Assembly (NCBI GenBank): GCA_028696365.1
Contig: JAQVHG010000156.1
Coordinates: 1 to 5,555 of the forward strand
Source of the DNA: Methanofollis sp.
GTDB lineage: Archaea > Halobacteriota > Methanomicrobia > Methanomicrobiales > Methanofollaceae
Reading direction: 5' to 3'
Length of the DNA: 5,555 nt
Each line of letters opens with the position of its first letter. Position 1 is the stretch's first letter. The notes beneath the pieces are model-generated. The model saw only the letters and a list, made by a program, of their open reading frames with translations. It made no database searches and was not told where the DNA came from. A program made the translations under genes and the position numbers. This document shows positions 1-5,555 of the stretch, piece by piece.

Positions 1-15
1 TAGATCAGGATGCTC

Positions 16-73
16 TCACACAAGAGGACACGAAGGTGTGGAGACCTTTTCAGGACTTCGCTTTTTCATGTGA
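16..73. repeat. Imperfect inverted repeat near the left edge, dispersed-repeat style
   Basis: The left arm (16-35) begins TCACA and ends CGAAG. The reverse complement of 56-73 also begins TCACA and ends CGAAG, with a diverged, gapped middle. The sequence has the flavour of the intergenic 'cacgaag' repeats that I recall from methanogen genomes, but that resemblance is from memory and untested. A short frame is open across it from the window edge to a TGA at 102-104, so the tail of an incoming gene cannot be excluded. Confidence 0.25.
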
Positions 74-208
74 ATGTATAATAGATCAGCACGTTGGGGG
101 TTGACCTGAAAGATAGAATTGGATTGGGATTACCCATCTAAAATAGCGAAGAAACCCAAAAGTCCGATTAGAGATACTTCAGCAGTTATGGATCTTGGAT
201 ATCCCGGG

Positions 209-270
209 TGGGAACGGCAGCACCCTCTTTATGTTCATCGATTCTGCCTTCCCAACCCAATCTTCGTCCC
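209..270 (-). repeat. Dispersed 62-bp repeat, copy A (inverted relative to copy B)
   Basis: This segment aligns without gaps to the reverse complement of 1641-1702. Counting by hand gives 49 matches in 62 positions (about 79%). The best conserved blocks are GTTCATCGAT in the middle and CCCAATCTTC near the right end. The two copies point in opposite directions and flank the broken gene and the MITE-like element. A copy of a genome-wide intergenic repeat family is the likely explanation. Both copies could encode a short DEDW..K..SMN.KR-like peptide on one strand, but copy B soon meets a stop, so coding is doubtful. Confidence 0.7.
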
Positions 271-276
271 GGGAGT

Positions 277-294
277 CCGGGGGCACCCCCCCGG
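277..294. repeat. GC-rich hairpin beside repeat copy A
   Basis: The 7-base arms CCGGGGG (277-283) and CCCCCGG (288-294) are perfect reverse complements around a 4-base loop. The hairpin begins 7 bases after repeat copy A ends. There is no T-rich tract next to it, so it is not an obvious terminator. It is more likely part of a dispersed GC-rich intergenic element. Confidence 0.5.
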
Positions 295-489
295 CGCGTA
301 TGATCTGGGAAGGCGTGATGATCAGGCGTGCTGCTCCACCTGAATGATTCTCACCCACAGTCTCACGCTGGGGGGAGACCCTCCAGATCCCCACGGAAGA
401 AGATAGTCAAAGGGGCGGCAGACTGCTCCGCTTCTGTCGCATCCCATTTTGGGAAGAAAGCGATCAAGGTTTCTACAAACCCGTTTTCT

Positions 490-505
490 TCTTGATTATA
501 AGATC
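490..505 (+). promoter_or_regulatory. Possible archaeal TATA box for the gene at 535
   Basis: TTATAA at 496-501 lies about 35 bp before the ATG at 535. With the usual archaeal spacing of about 25 bp, transcription would start near 525 and leave a leader of roughly 10 nt. That fits the absence of a clear Shine-Dalgarno sequence. The call rests on position and base content alone, in an AT-rich stretch where chance matches are common. Confidence 0.3.
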
Positions 506-534
506 TAATATGTGTAAACACGAAGACATACTAT

Positions 535-1341
535 ATGCTTGAAAACTCTGTAGAAATTCGCAGTTTGATTACCAATTTTATCTGTACTGTTACAGATGCA
601 GAAAATAGATCAAAATTGGTAACAAGCACGTCATCAGTGATCGATGAGATTGGTGATGTTTCAAAAATTTATGGTGCGATGAAATCAATATATCGTCTCT
701 ACGAAAAGCATAAAATGGAAGCTTTTATTTTTACGTTATATGATACTATTCACAACCCTGATTGCCCTAATACTGTTCGTACAGAGGATTTGGAAATATT
801 TCTTGGAAACACTGGCAATATTAAATTCATTGCCGAGATCATTGAAGCAAGTTTACACTCGCAGTCTGTACAGTGCTCCGCAATACTTGGATCATATGCT
901 GGGGGTATCCTCTCAGAAAAAAAAAACAAATCGAATATAATGACAGAATCGTGGTCAGTGCTCTAAAAATAATGTACGATGACGACCTTCACAATTTTAT
1001 TAAATTATATGAATTAGTAGGTGGGGGACATGCTTTTAGAATTCATGAACTTTCAGACAGAATAGAATCACTTGGAATAAAAGAGTCTGAAATAGAATTA
1101 ACCATTGAAAAATTGAAGAGCGTACAGGCAGTTGGATATGATATTGGAGGATTAGGGGGTTTAGGAAATGCGTGGGGAGCAGGCATCTTCAATAAGAGTT
1201 CGGAATACTTGTATTCTATCGTAAAAGTTATTGATTTGATATCAGTACCGTGTAGAAAATCTTCATGAGAACAACGATGTTCCTATTTTGAATGGCCTTG
1301 ATGATGTTATGGAGTGTGATTTCGATCTCTTTGACCTGTGA
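535..1341 (+). pseudogene. Unrecognised protein gene broken by two frame changes
   Basis: Three overlapping frame segments join into one plausible product of about 268 residues. Segment one starts at the only ATG after an in-frame TAA (499-501) and runs to the A10 tract at 917-926. Segment two continues in the -1 frame, reading SEKKKQIEYNDRIVV across the join, and would stop at 1266-1268. A +1 change near 1240 opens a third segment (YRVENLHENNDVP onward, ending MECDFDLFDL) that stops at 1339-1341. The segments share low GC and have coherent helix-rich, acidic translations, so they look like one gene. I cannot name a family. The first two thirds have the spacing of an all-helical protein (KHKMEAFIFTL, then a helix around IAEIIEASLHSQS), and residues ~160-220 resemble a winged-helix-like tail ending in YLYSIV. 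Such hypothetical proteins are common in accessory regions; this comparison is from memory. Alternatives are programmed slippage at the A-run or sequencing error. No strong ribosome binding site is visible. Confidence 0.6.
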
Positions 1342-1370
1342 GTAAAACTTTCTGGCCATCAATCCCTCTC

Positions 1371-1629
1371 TGAATCCCAAGTTTGCCATTTGGCTTCTGG
1401 AGATGCTTCATGCCCCAAAAATATCCAAAATAGTTGGAATAGAATTTGACAGTTGAGTTAAATTTGTGCTTAAAATGCATGTTTTATTATCAGAATGCCA
1501 GTTTCATCTGAAATATAAGGCCGAAATGAGGAGATTTTGGGAGATATTTTTCCAAATACTTGGAACTGTCAAATTCTATTCCGCCACATTCTGAAAAATA
1601 TGAGTGAAGTGGCAAACTTAGGGTGAATC
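1371..1629. repeat. MITE-like or insertion-sequence remnant with nested inverted repeats
   Basis: A perfect 19-bp inverted repeat joins 1436-1454 (GGAATAGAATTTGACAGTT) and 1564-1582. Outside it, AAGTTTGCCA at 1379-1388 matches the reverse complement of 1610-1619, with partial similarity continuing outward to about 1371 and 1629. The gap between outer and inner arms is 47 bp on the left and 27 bp on the right, so the two sides differ by an indel or rearrangement. The 109-bp core between the inner arms is AT-rich and non-coding. No clear target-site duplication flanks either pair. This fits a small non-autonomous transposable element or the fused ends of a lost insertion sequence. The transposase family is not identifiable. 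Confidence 0.6.
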
Positions 1630-1640
1630 TTCTTTTGATG

Positions 1641-1702
1641 GGGATGAAGATTGGGCTGAGAAGTCACTATCGATGAACCTGAAGAGGTGATTGCCGTCCC
1701 CA
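1641..1702 (+). repeat. Dispersed 62-bp repeat, copy B
   Basis: This is the reverse-complement partner of 209-270, with 49 of 62 positions identical and no gap. It starts 12 bp after the outer edge of the MITE-like element and is followed, after 22 bp, by a GC-rich hairpin. In copy A the hairpin lies on the opposite side of the repeat unit, so the hairpin is not a fixed part of the 62-bp unit. Confidence 0.7.
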
Positions 1703-1724
1703 CTCCTATCCTGACGCGGGGGGA

Positions 1725-1747
1725 CTGGGGGGCGGCCAGCCCCCCAG
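1725..1747. repeat. Perfect GC-rich hairpin (9-bp stem, 5-base loop)
   Basis: CTGGGGGGC (1725-1733) and GCCCCCCAG (1739-1747) are perfect reverse complements around the loop GGCCA. Eight of the nine stem pairs on either side of the loop are G-C, with one A-T, so the structure would be very stable in RNA. It lies beyond the ends of both convergent genes and might block transcription, but no T-tract follows it directly. The nearest T-run is TTTTT at about 1770-1775. Confidence 0.55.
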
Positions 1748-1887
1748 CATTTGCACTCCAGAAAAGCAATTTTTCCGAGTCAATAAATGATTTTGATCAA
1801 GGGGATGGTTCAAGCCGCGGATACTTTTGGGGTGACCTCTTTCATAAAGGTGAGGAGTCTCCGGTGACGGATCTTTTTTGGATGGGT

Positions 1888-1918
1888 GTTTTCATAGGGC
1901 TTTGGGTCAACTGAAAAC
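1888..1918 (-). terminator. Weak stem-loop just past the helicase stop
   Basis: GTTTTCA (1888-1894) pairs with TGAAAAC (1912-1918), giving a 7-bp stem with a 17-base loop. It begins 6 bp beyond the end of the minus-strand helicase gene. Partially matching GGGT/ACCC bases flank the stem. On the helicase transcript the U-rich run is only four bases and sits inside the stem, so this is at best a weak termination signal. Confidence 0.25.
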
Positions 1919-1924
1919 CCACAC

Positions 1925-4900
1925 CTACCCAACCAACATCGTATTCGCTTTCATAAAGACACTGGACGGCATAGCATGATCAAGTTCCCACAGAATACTC
2001 ATCGGTCGACTCCCTTCATGTGAAATATAACGAGCAGTCCCGAGGAACATATAGGGTTGCGTAACACTCTTGACATTTCTGAATTCACGAACAAAAATAA
2101 GAACACGAATCCCTCGATGTTCGTGCTCAATGTATCGTTGACCGGTTTGTGAGCCCTCAGACGTTGTACTCTGGGACTGCCAGTGGAACAAACGCTCATT
2201 CACGGCATAATCTTTGTACATTGTCGTAGGTGAGTAGAGTTCTTCGGTCTTATTTAGCGTGATCAAGAATACATCGACGTTCTTGTCAGGAAGATACAAC
2301 ACCCCTTCCCGACGACCTTGTGCAGGCTTTTCAGTCAAGGTATAGTGACCTAACGCTGCAAAGATCTGATCCCGAGTATACCGACAGTGGAGTTCAAGAG
2401 GGCTCTCAAAACCAATGTCTACATCTTTCGGTAGAAACGTAAGATTTTCAGCATTATATGCCAACAGGTCACAGATTTCGTTCCTTATCTTCTCCTTCTC
2501 AAAAAGATCTGAGAATACATCATAGATGTCTATCGACCCAGACGGGAGAGGCTCCTCATTCAATGAATAATAGAAGAGAGTGAGCATACTTCTCTCAGTT
2601 TTCGAGAGAGTGCCCAGGGTGTATTGATCAGGATCTGACAACAACGACCTGATGAACTGAATTTCTTTTGGTGAATCAATTGATGCCAGCCTGAATGCAG
2701 TTCTTCGGGTGAAGAGCGTGTCCTCTGCATAGAGACTGGGATACACTCCTGCCTCTGCAGCCAAAGATGAAAATGTTCCCTTCCGATAAATTTCGATCGG
2801 CCTTAACGAGTAGCGATACATGAAATCTTTGAAATTCAATTCCTTGCCAGTTTCCTCCTGAAACGATCGAATTTTTTCAAGGAGGAAGGATCGGTTTGTG
2901 AGGTTTGCCTTTATGTTTTCAAGCACATTCTTCTGGGCGACTTTCTCAAGATGGATATGGCAACCCTTTGGGAGATCATAGGAATCGGTAGAAACCTGTT
3001 CATACAGTGACCTCCCCCCTGAAGACAAGAGTGCTGAAAGATTCTTCCCGAATTGATAGTTTTTATTCTGTCTCCCAACAAAATCAAGGACAGTCAAGCA
3101 CTCTTTCCCATCGGAGAGGCGAAGTCCCCGTCCAAGTTGTTGGAGAAAAACCGTGAGACTCTCAGTAGGACGCAAAAAGAGAATCGTGTTCACCTCAGGA
3201 ATATCTATCCCTTCATTATAGAGATCAACGACAAAGATGAAATGAATTTGACGAGATACCAATTTTTTCTGGATAGAGAAACGCTCCTCTCTTGAGATCT
3301 TGTTATGCAGACATTCTGATGGTATCCCTGCTTCAGTAAACAATGCTGCCATGAACTCAGCATGCTCAATAGAGACGCAGAATCCAAGTCCGATTATTTC
3401 ATGAATGTCGGTGGTGTAATTTTGTACCGCCTTTATGATCTGTTCCACTCGTTCTCGATTTCCGGTGAGTAGTTTCGAGAGTTCTGTAGGATCATATCTT
3501 CCTCGTTTCCATGGGACCTCATCGAGATCAACAACATCGGTAACACCAAAGTAATGGAATGGAGCAAGCAACTTACGGTTGATCGCTTCAGGCAACCGAA
3601 TCTCAGCAGTTATTTTTCCATGAAAGTATTGAAGGATATCAAGGCCATCCATACGTTCTGGTGTTGCCGTAAGACCAAGAAGGATCTTTGGAGTGTAGTA
3701 TGTCAGCAATTTCTGATACGAAGGTGCAGCAGCGTGATGAAACTCATCAACAATAATCATATCATAATAGTCTGGAGCGGTGACTTCGGACAAATTTTTA
3801 CTGTTGAAACTTTGAATTGAAGTGAATACATAGTCCAGTTGAGAGGGTTCGTTCCCACCAACCATGAGGTCTCCAAAGTTTGGATCTTTCAGGATGCCCC
3901 TGAATACGTAGAGACTCTGTTTGAGTATCTCCTCTCTATGGACGACAAAGAGAAGCCGAGGATATCTTCCCAACGTTGAGACGAGATCCTTATAGTCAAA
4001 TGCAGAAATGATGGTTTTCCCCGTTCCTGTCGCCGCAACGATCAGATTTCGATTGTTACCATGGAGTGATCGTTCTGCTTTCAACGTATCGAGGATCTCT
4101 TTCTGATAATAATAGGGTTTAATATCAAAGACTGGGATAATTTCAGTATCTTTAGGCTTCTCTTTAGAAAGAGCACGGCGTAATTGTTCTTTTTCATTAG
4201 ATCTATATCTGATAAATTCGGGATCATTCCAATATGATTCAAATGTTGCATCGATCTTTCTGATGATATCACATGAATCCTGCTCTGTGACTTTAACATT
4301 CCATTCCAGACCGCTTGTGATTGCAGGATTTGAAAGGTTCGATGATCCAATATAGGACGTTGAAAAACCATTTTTTCTATGGAATGTATAGGTTTTTGCG
4401 TGCAACCGCGTTCTATCGGTGTCATATGAGATTTTTATGGTTGTATTGGGGAGTTTGGATAGAACGTCAATTGCTTTGAGATCTGTTGCACCTGTATATG
4501 ATGTTGTAATTATTCGTAACTCTCCTCTTCTCACAAATTCCCTTAAGTCGTCGATAATAAGGCGGATCCCACTCCATTTGATAAATGAGATCAGAAGATC
4601 GATCCGATCTGCTGATTTGATCTCTCGCTTCCACTCATCCACTAAACTGGGTTCATGTGAAGAACCCGTGAATAAACTACTATGTGCAATTGAAGTAATA
4701 GGACGAAGTTTTTTGATATCTTTTTTTGCAATCCGATGTTCATTCTCAATAATCGCAAAAAGAATCTCCGCTTCCCTGGTAATTTTACATTTTTCAAGTG
4801 TAGGATCTTTTGTCGCGCAGGCGAGGTGATGGATTATCTCGTTGCACACTACAACTTGTTGATCAACAGGAATGGATCTTTCGTCTGCAGTGTGAAGGGC

Positions 4901-5071
4901 TTTCAATATGATCTGATGAAGATATCGTGAGAGAATTGCCTGAGGATCATAATGGGTAATGGCATCTTTATATGCAGATTTTCCTTCTTTATTGAGCGAT
5001 TCAATCTCTGATATAAAATATTCATTGATGAGTTGCTCGTAGATGCCAGTGGTAAATTCCATACATCCCAT
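1925..5071 (-). CDS. PLD-domain SF2 helicase with C-terminal DUF3427
   Basis: This is an intact 1048-residue protein, near the usual ~1000 residues of bacterial and archaeal homologues. Residues ~1-130 are a helical N-terminal region. Residues ~135-290 form a phospholipase-D/HKD-like domain, with HAK at 224-226 and GSSNLS at 242-247. The canonical Asp after HxK is His (231); I recall this as normal in the subfamily. The helicase core has a Q-like motif near 319-327, Walker A AATGTGKT at 346-353, DEFH at 442-445, TAT at 468-470, motif V around DLYNEGIDIP (616-625) and motif VI QLGRGLR at 645-651. Residues ~690-1040 are DUF3427, with the LFHWQSQS block at 961-968 and LFVRE-like IFVREF near 992. 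The protein is presumably a cytoplasmic ATP-dependent DNA translocase with nuclease or binding activity. Fusions of this kind (COG3886 plus COG1061) are linked to defence islands. The start is the first in-frame ATG after a TATA box; Met4 is an alternative. GC is clearly lower than in the methyltransferase upstream. Confidence 0.93.
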   Translation of the reverse strand: MGCMEFTTGIYEQLINEYFISEIESLNKEGKSAYKDAITHYDPQAILSRYLHQIILKALHTADERSIPVDQQVVVCNEIIHHLACATKDPTLEKCKITREAEILFAIIENEHRIAKKDIKKLRPITSIAHSSLFTGSSHEPSLVDEWKREIKSADRIDLLISFIKWSGIRLIIDDLREFVRRGELRIITTSYTGATDLKAIDVLSKLPNTTIKISYDTDRTRLHAKTYTFHRKNGFSTSYIGSSNLSNPAITSGLEWNVKVTEQDSCDIIRKIDATFESYWNDPEFIRYRSNEKEQLRRALSKEKPKDTEIIPVFDIKPYYYQKEILDTLKAERSLHGNNRNLIVAATGTGKTIISAFDYKDLVSTLGRYPRLLFVVHREEILKQSLYVFRGILKDPNFGDLMVGGNEPSQLDYVFTSIQSFNSKNLSEVTAPDYYDMIIVDEFHHAAAPSYQKLLTYYTPKILLGLTATPERMDGLDILQYFHGKITAEIRLPEAINRKLLAPFHYFGVTDVVDLDEVPWKRGRYDPTELSKLLTGNRERVEQIIKAVQNYTTDIHEIIGLGFCVSIEHAEFMAALFTEAGIPSECLHNKISREERFSIQKKLVSRQIHFIFVVDLYNEGIDIPEVNTILFLRPTESLTVFLQQLGRGLRLSDGKECLTVLDFVGRQNKNYQFGKNLSALLSSGGRSLYEQVSTDSYDLPKGCHIHLEKVAQKNVLENIKANLTNRSFLLEKIRSFQEETGKELNFKDFMYRYSLRPIEIYRKGTFSSLAAEAGVYPSLYAEDTLFTRRTAFRLASIDSPKEIQFIRSLLSDPDQYTLGTLSKTERSMLTLFYYSLNEEPLPSGSIDIYDVFSDLFEKEKIRNEICDLLAYNAENLTFLPKDVDIGFESPLELHCRYTRDQIFAALGHYTLTEKPAQGRREGVLYLPDKNVDVFLITLNKTEELYSPTTMYKDYAVNERLFHWQSQSTTSEGSQTGQRYIEHEHRGIRVLIFVREFRNVKSVTQPYMFLGTARYISHEGSRPMSILWELDHAMPSSVFMKANTMLVG

Positions 5072-5119
5072 TGGTCTGGAGTATTAAAACCACTGTGGTA
5101 TTGAGAGCCGCTCACGTTG

Positions 5120-5127
5120 TATTTAAA
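5120..5127 (-). promoter_or_regulatory. TATA box for the helicase gene
   Basis: Read on the minus strand, TTTAAATA is preceded directly by AAAAG, a purine-rich stretch in the position of a BRE. The box lies 49 bp before the ATG at 5071. With about 25 bp to the transcription start, the leader would be roughly 25 nt. No strong Shine-Dalgarno match is seen before Met1; a weak GGGAT precedes Met4. The box suggests the helicase has its own promoter and need not depend on methyltransferase read-through. Confidence 0.5.
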
Positions 5128-5156
5128 CTTTTATGGTGTCTGCGTTTGCCTCACAG

Positions 5157-5172
5157 ACTCATAATAGTGAGT
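5157..5172. promoter_or_regulatory. Palindromic site upstream of the helicase promoter
   Basis: ACTCA (5157-5161) and TGAGT (5168-5172) are inverted around six A/T-rich bases. The site lies about 30 bp upstream of the TATA box. This is a reasonable size and place for an activator or repressor dimer, but a 5-bp arm pair is short. It could instead be a weak stem-loop beyond the methyltransferase end. Confidence 0.2.
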
Positions 5173-5275
5173 TTTCTAAATTCATTCTTTATCAGATCTG
5201 TCTCCACCAGAGATCTCCTCCTCCTGATCGAGAGGTGCGCTGCGGGGGCCAAGACCACGCGGAGTCTCGAACGCC

Positions 5276-5555
5276 TCAGCCACTCCATCCCTCGGCCCGC
5301 AACCGCTCCTTCGCGCGTCCCACATACCCCTCGTCCGAGTCCACGCAGACAAAATGCCGGTCAGCCTGATAGGCTGCGATCCCCGTGCTCCCCGCCCCCG
5401 CAAACGGATCGAGGACGACGTCTCCCTTGAACGTATAGAGTTGGATGCAGCGGAACGGGAGCTCGACCGGGAAGGGTGCCGGGTGGCCCACCTTCTTTGC
5501 CGAGATCGTTGGGAAGGTCCAGATGCTCTTGGTCCACTCCAGGAACTGGTCCCTC
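5276..5555 (-). CDS. DNA methyltransferase (N4-cytosine/N6-adenine), C-terminal part
   Basis: The frame is open to the window edge, and 92 residues plus TGA (5276-5278) are visible; the start and the DPPY catalytic motif lie outside. The visible part has the C-terminal order of beta-class methyltransferases (N6_N4_Mtase family). The motif X block HPAPFPVELP is at visible residues 24-33, followed by an RCIQLYTF helix. Then comes motif I DPFAGAGST (49-57), the S-adenosylmethionine-binding loop, then a FVCVDSDEGYVGRAKERL stretch that fits motif II and the closing helix. The enzyme would methylate an exocyclic amino group in a specific DNA sequence. The recognition site cannot be told from this part. 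A GTG at 5491 is internal and not the start, because motif X spans it. Codons are strongly GC-ending, unlike the helicase 197 bp downstream on the same strand. A partner nuclease could lie beyond the window, or the gene may be an orphan. Confidence 0.93.
   Translation of the reverse strand, partial: RDQFLEWTKSIWTFPTISAKKVGHPAPFPVELPFRCIQLYTFKGDVVLDPFAGAGSTGIAAYQADRHFVCVDSDEGYVGRAKERLRAEGWSG

Larger units (their letters stand above)
105..534. other. Gene-free stretch upstream of the broken gene
   Basis: No convincing coding region is seen in 430 bp. Open frames exist on both strands over the same bases (for example 119-343 plus and 179-394 minus), but they overlap each other, have low-complexity Pro/Gly/Arg-rich translations caused by GC-rich hairpins, and show no domain. 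The stretch contains copy A of the 62-bp repeat (209-270), a GC-rich hairpin (277-294) and, at its right end, a possible TATA box for the gene at 535. GC content swings from high in 190-450 to low after about 480, as if pieces of different origin are joined here. Confidence 0.6.
1342..1924. other. Gene-free, repeat-rich stretch between broken gene and helicase
   Basis: There is no credible coding sequence in 583 bp. The open frames here (1569-1769 minus and 1687-1914 plus) cross inverted repeats and a G-run hairpin and overlap each other. The stretch holds, in order, a MITE-like inverted-repeat element, copy B of the 62-bp repeat, a perfect GC-rich hairpin and a weak terminator candidate beyond the helicase stop. 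The broken gene and the helicase are convergent, so both transcripts end in this region. Confidence 0.6.

Noticed and set aside
3..104. Open frame from the left edge to TGA at 102-104, possibly the tail of an incoming gene
   Set aside because: Only 33 residues with no recognisable motif, and it runs through an imperfect inverted repeat; it may be real but cannot be supported from this window.
119..394. Opposed open frames 119-343 (plus) and 179-394 (minus) as small genes
   Set aside because: They overlap each other, read through a G/C-run hairpin and the 62-bp repeat, and have low-complexity translations with no domain.
209..1747. CRISPR array or regularly spaced repeats on the left side
   Set aside because: The repeats occur only as inverted pairs with irregular spacing; there is no direct repeat series with even spacers and no cas gene.
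1569..1914. Open frames 1569-1769 (minus) and 1687-1914 (plus)
   Set aside because: They cross an inverted-repeat arm, the 62-bp repeat and the GC hairpin; the translations are repeat by-products.
3053..4930. Shorter open frames on both strands inside the helicase gene
   Set aside because: They are shadows of a clearly coding 1048-residue frame with all helicase motifs.
5194..5216. Two AGATCT sites 17 bp apart as a regulatory repeat
   Set aside because: A 6-bp palindrome twice in a short stretch is easily due to chance, and no conserved flanks accompany it.
5071..5430. Plus-strand frames across the helicase promoter and methyltransferase end
   Set aside because: They are antisense to a recognisable methyltransferase with motif X and motif I; their Arg/Pro/Ser-rich content is typical of the opposite strand of GC-rich genes.

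Overview
The window most likely comes from a methanogenic archaeon with a fairly GC-rich genome, such as a Methanoculleus-like member of the Methanomicrobiales. This is an inference. It rests on archaeal TATA-like promoters with short leaders and no strong Shine-Dalgarno, on the GC-rich codon usage of the gene at the right edge, and on the style of the GC-rich hairpins and small dispersed repeats on the left. No taxonomic marker gene is present.

Layout, left to right. Positions 1-534 hold no credible gene, only repeat-like sequence: an imperfect inverted repeat near the left edge, one copy (209-270) of a 62-bp dispersed repeat, and a GC-rich hairpin. Positions 535-1341 hold an AT-rich gene of unrecognised function. 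It reads as one protein of about 268 residues only if two frame changes are allowed: a -1 change at a run of ten A's (917-926) and a +1 change near 1240. Positions 1342-1924 are again non-coding and repeat-rich. They hold a MITE-like inverted-repeat element (about 1371-1629, with a perfect 19-bp arm pair), the second and inverted copy of the 62-bp repeat (1641-1702), a perfect GC-rich hairpin (1725-1747) and a weak terminator candidate.

Positions 1925-5071 (minus strand) encode the main intact gene: a 1048-residue superfamily 2 helicase with an N-terminal phospholipase-D/HKD nuclease-like domain and a C-terminal DUF3427 domain. All the main helicase motifs are intact, and a TATA-like promoter lies about 50 bp upstream. 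Positions 5276-5555 (minus strand) carry the last 92 codons of a beta-class N4-cytosine/N6-adenine DNA methyltransferase whose start lies beyond the window.

Base composition changes sharply at about 5215-5225: above 60% GC by eye in and just beyond the methyltransferase, about 40% GC through the helicase, and lower still in the broken gene. The simplest reading is a GC-rich resident genome on the right next to an AT-richer, repeat-studded accessory island that holds a probable defence helicase-nuclease and a decaying cargo gene. The methyltransferase and helicase run in the same direction, 197 bp apart. They could act together as a modification/restriction-like pair, but the composition break and the separate helicase promoter argue that they were acquired separately.
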